Assembly (NCBI GenBank): GCA_003450655.1
Contig: DMFG01000176.1
Span: 472-6,852, forward strand
Reading direction: 5' to 3'
Origin: Coxiellaceae bacterium
Lineage (GTDB): Bacteria; Pseudomonadota; Gammaproteobacteria; Coxiellales; Coxiellaceae
DNA length: 6,381 nt
Shown here: in pieces, positions 1 through 6,381 of the stretch
Layout: the number at the start of each line of letters is the position of its first letter
Numbering within the stretch: position 1 is the stretch's first letter
Made by a program: the position numbers and the translations under genes
Notes under the pieces: generated by a model
Seen by the model: only the letters and a program-made list of their open reading frames with translations
Told to the model about the DNA's origin: nothing
Database searches by the model: none

Positions 1-2647
1 ATATTAAAAAAATTAATAATAACATCGCGATAACCGCAACCTTCATTTCATTAATGGTATTCGCCTCCTCCATAGAACGACCCTTCATAACATATTGAAC
101 ACCATAGCGATGAGAGATCTTAGAGAGCTCATTGGCTATCACAGAGGTCATGATGTGCTGGGCATTCCCCTGGAAACGATCAACTTCAGCGACGACATGG
201 ACAACCAATTGGCGATCGAGATGCTGCAACGTATCAAAAGCCTTCTCTTGATGGATCGTCACTAAGGAGCCTAGTGGGATAATGGCCCCCTTAGCAGTTT
301 TAATGGGTAAGTGCTCTAAAGTTGAGAGCGCTGAATCATGTGAGGCCTGTATTTTAACTGAAACAGCAATACGATCTTGATTGAGGTAATGCGTTTGTAT
401 AACTGCACCTGCAAAAGCGGCTCGTACTTGTTCTCCAATTTGTTGGGTCGTAATGCCTAACGCATGCGCCTGATGAGTCAACTGGAAAGTAAATGCATTT
501 TTTGCATAAGGCATCGTATCCGTTACATTATATACACCCTTATAATTTTGTAGAACTTTTTGTAACGCCATAGATGCCTGCTTGAGCGTTTCTGCAGAAG
601 AACCATATAGCGCTATATCAATATCAGAACCTGGCATACCTTTGCGAGGCGGCATAATCCGCACACTGTCAACCCAAGGTGTTTCAACCAAACGCTGGCG
701 CCATGCATCTATAAAATCTTGATTACTGATTCTCCGAACTTCAGGTGATGTTAATTCTAATACGACAGAACCTAATCGTTTATGATTACGTGTTTCATTA
801 CGATCTGTGCCCTGATAAAAATATTGAACCATAGACTGAATTAATGACTCATCAGGCGAAAGCGACGCATCAGCTTCGCGAGCAGAGCGCTCAAGCTCCT
901 TTAAATAAGAGGACATCTGCGACTGCGTCACTCCCGCATGAAATGTAATATCTGCATTAACTAAGGTGCCATCGGGTGATGGAAAAAAAGTAAACGTTAA
1001 ACGTCCACTGGTCACGAGACCTAACGAAAGGACGATAGAAGCTATCACGGTAGTTAACAGCACTAATTTATGTCGCATACAATACAAGATAAATCGACGA
1101 TAATGATCATCCCTAAACGTCACAAAAGCATTATCTAGCCAGCTTCTCACATAAGATGGCTGTCGCTTAGATGCAAGCTTTAAACTGTTACTGACATGAT
1201 ATGGCAAAATCAGAAAACACTCGATCAGTGAAGCAATGACCACACAAATAACTACCAGAGGAATAGCAAACAACACCTCCCCCATCATCCCCTTTAGCAA
1301 TAACAATGGAGAAAACGCCGCCAAGGTAGTGAGAGATGAAGCCATAATGGGTGTCAACATTCGCTGAGCTCCTTCCCCTGCTGCCTCATGAGGACTTTTG
1401 CCACTTTGATATAGTCGAACCCCCTCCTCTGCAACCACTATGGTGTCGTCCACAATAATACCCAAGGTCATGATCAATGCGAACAAGCTGATCATGTTGA
1501 TTGAACCACCAAAGACCCATAAACAAAACAGCGCACCTAATATCGATAAAGGGATGGCTAATGACACCCACAGAGCCACTCGACCACGGAGAAAAAGAAA
1601 TAACAATACAAAGATAAAGATCAAACCCCATGATCCATTATCTATTAAAACCCCGATACGTTCCTTAATCACTTTCCAAAATTCATAATACACTTTGATG
1701 TGTATGCCATCAGGCCAAGTAGATTGGGCCTCTTTTTTCCATTGCGATAACAGCTTGGCTGTCTGTAAAGTGTCAGCATTTTGTGAACGAAATAAGGTTA
1801 ATTCAACCGCAGGCTTATCTTTATAGCGGATTGTTTGCGCATAGCGCTCTGGTCGCTTAACAACCCCAGCAATATTTAATAATCGAATGACTGTTTGAGC
1901 ATCGCCGGAAATAATAGGGATTTCTCTTAAATTAGCTGTAGATGTCACCTTCGAATCTGATCGCACGCTTTGACGATACGTGGAGCCATCTAACGTCCCT
2001 GCAGCAACATTTTGACTTTGTTGATGAATATTATCAGCAATTTGCCCTAGGTGCTGACGGAGTAATAATAACTGCTCCATAGGAATATTAACTTGCAGCT
2101 GTTCATCTGGAAGCCCATTGATCTCCACCTTGTCGACACCGCGTTCTAATAGTTCCTGCTGCGCTTGATAGGCCCAATGCCTTAAAGCACGGGGATGATC
2201 ATCGGTTGATAAGATAATACGAGCAATAGGATCATAAATCTGAACCAATGTAACTTCAGCAGGACGACTGCCATCTGGAGAATGATCCACTAAGCCCAGC
2301 TGATCACGGACACGCTGAGTGGCTTCTGCCATGTTGATGCCATGATTGAACTCAACCACAATCATTGACAAACCTTGACTAGACACAGAACTCATCCGTA
2401 ACACATTATCAATATCGCCTAGCTGTTTCTCAATAGGGGTTGTTATCGCTTGCTCTATATCTGTTGGGTTAGCCCCAGGCCAAGTCACCGATACCACAAC
2501 CGTATTAAGGGAAAACTCCGGAAGAAAACGCGTATGAAGCTGGCTAAGGCCAATCGCCCCCAAGATTAAAAAAATAAGCACTAATAGATTAGAGGCCACA
2601 CGGTGAGAAAGAAAATAGCTGATAAAACCTGAGGATTGCTTATCCAT
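1..2647 (-). CDS. RND-family efflux permease (AcrB-like), 3' end cut by window edge
   Basis: This is the inner-membrane, proton-driven pump subunit of a tripartite efflux system. Translating the minus strand from the ATG at 2647 gives 882 uninterrupted codons running off the left edge. The family is usually about 1,030-1,050 residues, so roughly the last 150 residues (most of TM8 to TM12) are missing. Visible order: TM1 at about 17-35; a periplasmic porter loop at about 36-337 with the family-typical FLPEF and TWPGA segments and the IEQAITTPIEKQL stretch; TM2-TM6 at about 338-481; TM7 at about 527-545; a second large periplasmic loop at about 546-867; and the start of TM8 at the edge. TM4 carries the adjacent aspartates D400-D401 in GIIVDDTIVV, matching the proton-relay pair D407-D408 of AcrB. 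The partner lysine in TM10 lies outside the window. The start follows the adaptor stop codon by one base and has its own AGGG ribosome binding site. The family assignment is firm, but the substrate cannot be told from sequence. Confidence 0.95.
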   Translation of the reverse strand, partial: MDKQSSGFISYFLSHRVASNLLVLIFLILGAIGLSQLHTRFLPEFSLNTVVVSVTWPGANPTDIEQAITTPIEKQLGDIDNVLRMSSVSSQGLSMIVVEFNHGINMAEATQRVRDQLGLVDHSPDGSRPAEVTLVQIYDPIARIILSTDDHPRALRHWAYQAQQELLERGVDKVEINGLPDEQLQVNIPMEQLLLLRQHLGQIADNIHQQSQNVAAGTLDGSTYRQSVRSDSKVTSTANLREIPIISGDAQTVIRLLNIAGVVKRPERYAQTIRYKDKPAVELTLFRSQNADTLQTAKLLSQWKKEAQSTWPDGIHIKVYYEFWKVIKERIGVLIDNGSWGLIFIFVLLFLFLRGRVALWVSLAIPLSILGALFCLWVFGGSINMISLFALIMTLGIIVDDTIVVAEEGVRLYQSGKSPHEAAGEGAQRMLTPIMASSLTTLAAFSPLLLLKGMMGEVLFAIPLVVICVVIASLIECFLILPYHVSNSLKLASKRQPSYVRSWLDNAFVTFRDDHYRRFILYCMRHKLVLLTTVIASIVLSLGLVTSGRLTFTFFPSPDGTLVNADITFHAGVTQSQMSSYLKELERSAREADASLSPDESLIQSMVQYFYQGTDRNETRNHKRLGSVVLELTSPEVRRISNQDFIDAWRQRLVETPWVDSVRIMPPRKGMPGSDIDIALYGSSAETLKQASMALQKVLQNYKGVYNVTDTMPYAKNAFTFQLTHQAHALGITTQQIGEQVRAAFAGAVIQTHYLNQDRIAVSVKIQASHDSALSTLEHLPIKTAKGAIIPLGSLVTIHQEKAFDTLQHLDRQLVVHVVAEVDRFQGNAQHIMTSVIANELSKISHRYGVQYVMKGRSMEEANTINEMKVAVIAMLLLIFLI

Positions 2648-2648
2648 T

Positions 2649-3905
2649 TCATGAACCCTGAGGTGTTATTGAAACTAACAACCCATTCACTGCCTGAGGC
2701 AATTGTACCGTTAAGATCTGCTGACCTGTCGTTAAGTCATCAGATTTAATCACATAATTACGCTTACGATCATTATAAATTGATCCTAAGACATTAACGT
2801 GAACCGCATGTAATCGATTTTTATCGACAACATACACCTGACTATCGTGGTATAAAGCCGACTCAGGAATCACATACGTTGAGTCAACTGCAGGCAGATC
2901 AACGGTGACCGGCGCATGAACACCCATAACCAGTGACGCATTATCCAAAGGCGCAACAAAAATACCCTCTTGCCCTGCTTGCGCCTCTTTTACATAAGGC
3001 GTTAAACGTAGCAAATCTAAAACAATCGTTGAACCATTCAATTGCCATTGAGCAGTAATAGGCATATTAAGATCTAAATTATTCTGAATGATAGGAACAT
3101 ACGTCAAAGGGATTAATGCATGCACTTCTTTTTTCTGAGACGGCATAATTTCAATCACAAAATTACCTGATATAGCACGCTCCCCTTTAGCCACAGCAAT
3201 CTTTGTCACCTGACCTAAAACCGGAGATTGAATATAACAATAATCAACATTAATCTGGTCTTTTTGTATTTGTACCATCAGCTTTTCTGAACGTAGCTTT
3301 AATCGACCCTGCTCATGTTGACTTAAACGTACATCCTCCAAACTATTCCGATAAGCCATCGATCGTAAATTAAATTCACGCTGCTTGGCACTTAACTCTT
3401 CTGCACTGACATAATTTTTCTGATTCAAACTGTTGTAACGATCTAAAGAGGCCTGCGCGAGGTCTAGTAATTGCTTTTGGTGGTCACGATTGTCTTCTAA
3501 TCGTTTTAAATGAGCCACCTCAGACTCTAGCTCCGACTGAACATGGGCCAAGTCAGACTCGTGCAAGCGTAAGGCTAATTGATACTCTCTTGAACTCAAT
3601 TCAATCAAGAGCTGCCCAGACTTCACCTTATCTCCTTCTTTGACAAGGACACGTGAGACCGTTGATGATACTCCCGCTGATAATTGGGTTAAATCCGAAT
3701 GATCAACACGTCCATAAAGAAATAAGTGAGGAGTATGAGAACTAGGCTCTGGGAGAGTGGTGACTGATACTGGCCATTGCTTTTCAGAAGGAGGCAATCG
3801 AGTAGCATTCACACGAAAAACATGCATCAAAGAAAAAATAATTACTGTGACGCCACAGATTGCGATTAATACCCAGCGTGTTGTTTTAGACTTCCATGCC
3901 ACCAC
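2649..3905 (-). CDS. Periplasmic adaptor (membrane fusion protein) of RND efflux pump
   Basis: This 418-residue HlyD/AcrA-type adaptor would bridge the downstream RND permease to an outer-membrane channel. Visible order: short cytoplasmic N-terminus; one membrane anchor at about 11-30; first half of the lipoyl domain at about 70-103, ending in VKEGDKVKSGQLLIEL; a long charged alpha-helical hairpin at about 104-217; second lipoyl half at about 218-255 (YIQSPVLGQV...KGE); beta-barrel at about 258-340; membrane-proximal domain at about 345-418. The hairpin tip holds R156-x3-L160-x6-S167, the spacing of R128/L132/S139 in AcrA, which docks on TolC. C17 in the anchor is not preceded by a lipobox (residue -1 is Ile), so it is probably anchored by the uncleaved helix and not by lipid. 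An in-frame TAA at 3915-3917 excludes a longer start. GTG at 3905 has an AAGGTG site 5 bases upstream; GTG at 3902 is the alternative. The two hairpin arms look longer than in AcrA. Confidence 0.93.
   Translation of the reverse strand: MVAWKSKTTRWVLIAICGVTVIIFSLMHVFRVNATRLPPSEKQWPVSVTTLPEPSSHTPHLFLYGRVDHSDLTQLSAGVSSTVSRVLVKEGDKVKSGQLLIELSSREYQLALRLHESDLAHVQSELESEVAHLKRLEDNRDHQKQLLDLAQASLDRYNSLNQKNYVSAEELSAKQREFNLRSMAYRNSLEDVRLSQHEQGRLKLRSEKLMVQIQKDQINVDYCYIQSPVLGQVTKIAVAKGERAISGNFVIEIMPSQKKEVHALIPLTYVPIIQNNLDLNMPITAQWQLNGSTIVLDLLRLTPYVKEAQAGQEGIFVAPLDNASLVMGVHAPVTVDLPAVDSTYVIPESALYHDSQVYVVDKNRLHAVHVNVLGSIYNDRKRNYVIKSDDLTTGQQILTVQLPQAVNGLLVSITPQGS
2656..2659 (-). promoter_or_regulatory. Ribosome binding site of the RND permease gene
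   Basis: AGGG on the minus strand lies inside the last codons of the adaptor gene, 8 bases before the permease ATG at 2647. This spacing supports that start codon. Because the adaptor stop (2649-2651) and the permease start are one base apart, a terminating ribosome could reinitiate directly, so coupled translation of pump and adaptor is likely (inference). Confidence 0.6.
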
Positions 3906-3910
3906 GTCAA

Positions 3911-3916
3911 CACCTT
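3911..3916 (-). promoter_or_regulatory. Ribosome binding site of the adaptor gene (decides the GTG start)
   Basis: AAGGTG on the minus strand sits 5 bases before GTG at 3905 and 8 bases before the second GTG at 3902. Both starts are compatible, and they differ by one residue. No ATG is available in frame between the upstream TAA (3915-3917) and the membrane anchor, so a GTG start is the only reasonable reading. Confidence 0.6.
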
Positions 3917-3932
3917 ATTCTTTCTATATAAA

Positions 3933-3952
3933 ACAATATATTACAATAGGTT
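3933..3952 (-). repeat. Tandem 10-bp direct repeat overlapping the pump promoter
   Basis: On the plus strand, ACAATATATT (3933-3942) is followed at once by ACAATAGGTT (3943-3952), with eight of ten positions identical. The unit length is close to one DNA helical turn, and the pair covers the proposed -10 element and spacer. A regulator binding to one face of the DNA could use such a pair, but local AT richness makes a chance origin quite possible. No classic inverted operator is evident. Confidence 0.25.
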
Positions 3953-3963
3953 ATCATAGCCAA
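3935..3963 (-). promoter_or_regulatory. Candidate sigma-70 promoter for the adaptor-permease operon
   Basis: On the minus strand, TTGGCT (3958-3963, four of six matches to the -35 consensus TTGACA) is followed after exactly 17 bases by TATATT (3935-3940, five of six matches to TATAAT). Transcription would begin near 3928, giving a short leader of about 20-25 bases that holds the AAGGTG ribosome binding site. It lies between dedA and the adaptor gene, which supports a transcription unit of its own for the pump. The region is AT-rich, so chance matches are possible. Confidence 0.5.
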
Positions 3964-4017
3964 AAGGCAGCACGAACACCAGCTCAAAAACACCCACCTG
4001 AATATCAAGGCAGTAGA

Positions 4018-4629
4018 CTAACGATGACGACGTTCATGCAACCAACGCAGAACAACGGGTAATATAGAAACCCCAATAATGGCCGCAATAATCGGCATCA
4101 AGTAGCGATCGATCGAAGGAATCTGGCTACCCAAAAAATACCCCAAACCACAGATACTCACCACCCATACCACAGCGCCCCCAATATTACATAAGGTATA
4201 ACGACCATAGGGCATGCGTACCATGCCAGCCGTCACAGGAATAAAAGAACGAACAATCGGCATAAAGCGACCTAAAAATAGCGAGTGAATGCCATAGCGA
4301 GCGTAAAAGGCTTCTGTTCTTTCTAGGTATTCAGCTTTGTAGTACCAACGATCTGGACGCTTGGAAAGCCAACCACCTAAATACTTTCCTATCGCGTAAC
4401 TGATCATATAACCAATAATTGCAGTCACAATCAGCAGTGGCACGACTATCGACATTTTGAATACACCACGCGAAGCCAGCAAACCAACAGTGAATAACAG
4501 GCTATCTCCAGGCAAACAACACCCAACGATTAATCCCATTTCTAATAAAATGATGGCACATAAACCGGGATAGCCCACGATGGGCACCCAATGAAGCAAA
4601 GCGTCGCTAGAGAAAAATTGATCAAGCAT
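4018..4629 (-). CDS. DedA-family membrane protein (YqjA/YghB-like)
   Basis: This is a complete 203-residue polytopic inner-membrane protein of the DedA (VTT/SNARE-associated) family. Members are implicated in transbilayer movement of lipids such as undecaprenyl phosphate or phosphatidylethanolamine, and in E. coli their loss disturbs proton motive force, cell division and drug tolerance. Seen here: hydrophobic segments at about 11-37, 43-52, 61-83, 146-168 and 176-195; an acidic motif E30...LPGD42SLLF; and the signature G120-R121-F-x-P-x2-R127-x-F-x-P-x2-A-G. The spacings E30 to D42 (12), D42 to R121 (79) and R121 to R127 (6) equal those of the functionally essential E39, D51, R130 and R136 of E. 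coli YqjA, so the protein should be active. An in-frame TAA ends 3 bases upstream of the ATG, so no longer start exists. The ribosome binding site is weak (GTGGG, about 11 bases upstream). It lies 64 bp after uvrB and may be cotranscribed with it. The exact paralogue and substrate cannot be assigned. Confidence 0.93.
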   Translation of the reverse strand: MLDQFFSSDALLHWVPIVGYPGLCAIILLEMGLIVGCCLPGDSLLFTVGLLASRGVFKMSIVVPLLIVTAIIGYMISYAIGKYLGGWLSKRPDRWYYKAEYLERTEAFYARYGIHSLFLGRFMPIVRSFIPVTAGMVRMPYGRYTLCNIGGAVVWVVSICGLGYFLGSQIPSIDRYLMPIIAAIIGVSILPVVLRWLHERRHR

Positions 4630-4631
4630 TA

Positions 4632-4637
4632 ATTATA
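4632..4637 (-). promoter_or_regulatory. Perfect TATAAT hexamer abutting the dedA start
   Basis: The minus strand reads TATAAT ending two bases before the dedA ATG. A TTGTTT hexamer lies 15 bases upstream, a shorter spacer than the preferred 17. If it is a real -10 element, transcription would start at or within the first codons and the dedA mRNA would be leaderless. It may equally be AT-rich coincidence, with dedA read from the uvrB transcript. Confidence 0.2.
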
Positions 4638-4693
4638 TCGCCCACTAAAATCAAACAAGCATCGTAACCGAGGCGCAATACCAAACACAAGAC

Positions 4694-6381
4694 TTAATCA
4701 ATGCCCATGACATGATGCTGAATCCAAGAGATCTTATCTCTTATCTCTGTGGCTTGCTCAAACTCAAGATGCTCTGCGTGCCGCAACATGGTCTTTTCCA
4801 TATCGGACAACGTGTCGGCTAGCTCAGTCTGCGTCATCTTTTGATAACGTAGAGACTCTTCTTGGATGTTTTGAACTTTTTCCTGGCCTGTCAACCTCTC
4901 TTCAGGTTCATCCGGCTCAAGAATATCACGAATACGCTTATTCACAGACCGAGGAATGACACCATGCTCTTCGTTATAGGCTAGTTGAATAGCTCGTCGA
5001 CGCTCCCCCTCATCCAGTGCCGTCTTCATAGAACGTGTGATCTTATCGGCATAAAGGATAGCCTTTCCATGAAGATGCCTAGCGGCGCGACCTATGGTTT
5101 GTATTAAAGAACGAGAGGAGCGCAAAAATCCTTCTTTATCCGCATCGAGTATCGCTACCAAAGAGACCTCAGGCATATCTAAGCCTTCACGCAATAAGTT
5201 AATACCAACGAGAACATCAAATACTCCAAGACGTAAATCTCGAATGATTTCGACACGCTCAACGGTATCAATATCTGAATGTAAATATCGTACTTTAATA
5301 CCCTGCTCTTTATAGTAGTCGGTTAAATCTTCTGCCATACGCTTAGTTAGTGTGGTCACTAAGATTCGCTCTTGCTTTTCAATCCGCTGATGAATTTCAG
5401 ATAATAAGTCATCGACCTGCGTTTCTAGAGGACGAATCTCAATCTCCGGATCAACTAAGCCTGTTGGGCGTACCAGGAGCTCAATGGTATTATCTGAGTG
5501 TGATTGCTCGTAGTCACCGGGAGTAGCAGAGACATACACCGTTTGAGGAGCAAGTCGCTCGAACTCTTCGAAAGTCAGTGGGCGATTATCCAATGCGCTA
5601 GGTAAACGAAAACCATAGTTAACTAGATTCTCTTTCCGAGCTCGATCACCACGTGACATACCTCCCACTTGTGAGACAGTCACATGCGACTCATCAATAA
5701 ACATCACTGTATCTTTCGGAATATAATCCATGAGTGTCGGAGGTGCATCTCCAGGGAGTCTTCCTGATAGATAACGTGAATAATTTTCGATACCCGAGCA
5801 ATACCCGAGCTCTAACATCATTTCGATATCAAACCGTGTACGCTCCTCTAAGCGCTGACTCTCGACTAATTTATTTAACTCATTAAGCTCAGTGAGTCGT
5901 ATAGCCAGGTCTTCCTTAACGCAATCAACCGTTTTAAGAATACGAGAACGCGGTGTCACGTAATGCGTTTTAGGGAAGATAGTTAATCTGGGTACTTTAC
6001 GGATAACACGACTGGTTAAAGGATCAAAATAAGCCAGGCTATCCACCTCGTCATCGAATAGCTCAATACGAATAGCTTCCTTTTCTGAATCAGCAGGAAA
6101 CACATCGATCACATCACCACGAACACGATAGCGAGAGCGCTCAAAGACATTATCATCACGCTTATATTGCATCTCAGCCAGTCGACGCAAAATATCACGC
6201 TGATCAATGCGCTCACCTCTGGATAAATGCAACACCATACTGAGATACAGCTTAGGATCGCCCAAACCGTAAATAGCTGATACCGTGGCCACCACAATTA
6301 CATCGCGCCGCTCAAGAACTGCTTTTGTTGCTGACAAACGCATTCGTTCAATCTGCTCATTGACTGATGCATCTTTTTCGA
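4694..6381 (-). CDS. uvrB: UvrABC system protein B (excinuclease subunit), 5' end cut by window edge
   Basis: UvrB is the damage-verifying helicase-like subunit of cytoplasmic nucleotide excision repair. It is loaded by UvrA and recruits UvrC to incise around lesions. The window holds 561 residues. The first, EKDASVNE, matches position 110 of E. coli UvrB, so about 109 residues with the Walker A loop and the damage-probing beta-hairpin lie beyond the right edge. The implied total of about 670 is close to the 673 of E. coli. Present, numbered from the first visible residue: [10 protein letters not shown] at about 33-42; [13 protein letters not shown] at about 191-203; Walker B DESH at 229-232; VYVSATPG at about 281-288; the second helicase domain with YLHSD at about 365-369 and [13 protein letters not shown] at about 392-404; motif [10 protein letters not shown] at about 427-434; and a C-terminal UVR domain at about 525-555 ([11 protein letters not shown]) that contacts UvrC. 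The linker before the UVR domain diverges from E. coli, as is usual. No key residue is missing. Promoter and any LexA box are outside the window. Confidence 0.98.
   Translation of the reverse strand, partial: EKDASVNEQIERMRLSATKAVLERRDVIVVATVSAIYGLGDPKLYLSMVLHLSRGERIDQRDILRRLAEMQYKRDDNVFERSRYRVRGDVIDVFPADSEKEAIRIELFDDEVDSLAYFDPLTSRVIRKVPRLTIFPKTHYVTPRSRILKTVDCVKEDLAIRLTELNELNKLVESQRLEERTRFDIEMMLELGYCSGIENYSRYLSGRLPGDAPPTLMDYIPKDTVMFIDESHVTVSQVGGMSRGDRARKENLVNYGFRLPSALDNRPLTFEEFERLAPQTVYVSATPGDYEQSHSDNTIELLVRPTGLVDPEIEIRPLETQVDDLLSEIHQRIEKQERILVTTLTKRMAEDLTDYYKEQGIKVRYLHSDIDTVERVEIIRDLRLGVFDVLVGINLLREGLDMPEVSLVAILDADKEGFLRSSRSLIQTIGRAARHLHGKAILYADKITRSMKTALDEGERRRAIQLAYNEEHGVIPRSVNKRIRDILEPDEPEERLTGQEKVQNIQEESLRYQKMTQTELADTLSDMEKTMLRHAEHLEFEQATEIRDKISWIQHHVMGID

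Noticed and set aside
1386..1688. Open frames of about 80 codons on both strands.
   Set aside because: They lie inside the RND permease gene at its best conserved membrane segments (TM2-TM4 with the D400-D401 pair). The permease frame is unbroken and clearly coding, so these are shadows.
3853..3866. Cysteine C17 in the adaptor N-terminus as a lipoprotein site.
   Set aside because: The residues before it (I-A-I) do not fit a lipobox, which needs Gly, Ala or Ser at -1. The segment reads better as an uncleaved membrane anchor.
3990..4017. Possible terminator after dedA: small hairpin around CTTGATATTCAGG followed by GTTTTT.
   Set aside because: The stem is about five pairs with a G-T wobble and is separated from the T run by several bases, so it does not look like a functional terminator.
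3757..4062. Plus-strand open frame of 101 codons spanning the adaptor start, the intergenic gap and the dedA end.
   Set aside because: It overlaps two well-supported minus-strand genes and the proposed promoter, resembles no known family, and has no convincing ribosome binding site.
4659..4674. Possible intrinsic terminator after uvrB: minus-strand GCCTCGGTTACGATGC followed by a T-rich stretch.
   Set aside because: The stem has only five pairs and a C-T mismatch, and the following tract (TTGTTTGATTTT) is interrupted. It is too weak to call, and it would sit between genes that may be cotranscribed.
5094..5315. Plus-strand open frame of 73 codons, and a minus-strand one at 6109-6297.
   Set aside because: Both are out-of-frame shadows within the conserved uvrB coding sequence.
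5790..5810. Direct repeat ATACCCGAGC twice, one base apart.
   Set aside because: It falls in the highly conserved UvrB motif [13 protein letters not shown]. The repeat is explained by coding for two similar stretches (LGY and SGI), not by a separate element.

Overview
The window looks like a chromosomal piece of a moderately AT-rich gammaproteobacterium. The main reason is the UvrB fragment, which follows Escherichia coli UvrB almost motif for motif and at nearly the same length. The DedA protein also matches the residue spacing of E. coli YqjA. The genus cannot be fixed from this sequence. All four genes lie on the minus strand, so they read from the right end of the window to the left.

Layout, in transcription order: (1) positions 6381-4694 hold uvrB, lacking its first ~109 codons, which lie beyond the right edge; (2) a 64-bp gap; (3) positions 4629-4018 hold a complete DedA-family membrane protein gene; (4) a 112-bp gap with a plausible sigma-70 promoter for the genes that follow; (5) positions 3905-2649 hold a complete periplasmic adaptor (membrane fusion protein); (6) after a single base, positions 2647-1 hold an RND-type proton-driven efflux permease, open at the left edge after 882 codons and missing roughly its last 150 residues. 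Together the genes fill nearly the whole window, and no intergenic stretch reaches 300 bp.

The adaptor and permease form a tight, probably translationally coupled operon encoding the inner-membrane and periplasmic parts of a tripartite efflux pump. No outer-membrane factor gene is visible. The adaptor carries the R-x3-L-x6-S hairpin-tip motif used to dock on TolC-type channels, so a TolC-like partner encoded elsewhere or just past the left edge is likely. uvrB (nucleotide excision repair) and dedA (lipid-carrier or phospholipid transport family, linked to membrane energetics) are housekeeping-type neighbours and probably a separate transcription unit.

No RNA genes, insertion sequences, CRISPR arrays or clear intrinsic terminators were seen, and there is no strong sign of a novel system. 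The most interesting detail is that the adaptor's coiled-coil hairpin appears longer than that of AcrA by exactly 21 residues (three heptads) in each arm, placed symmetrically around a conserved tip.
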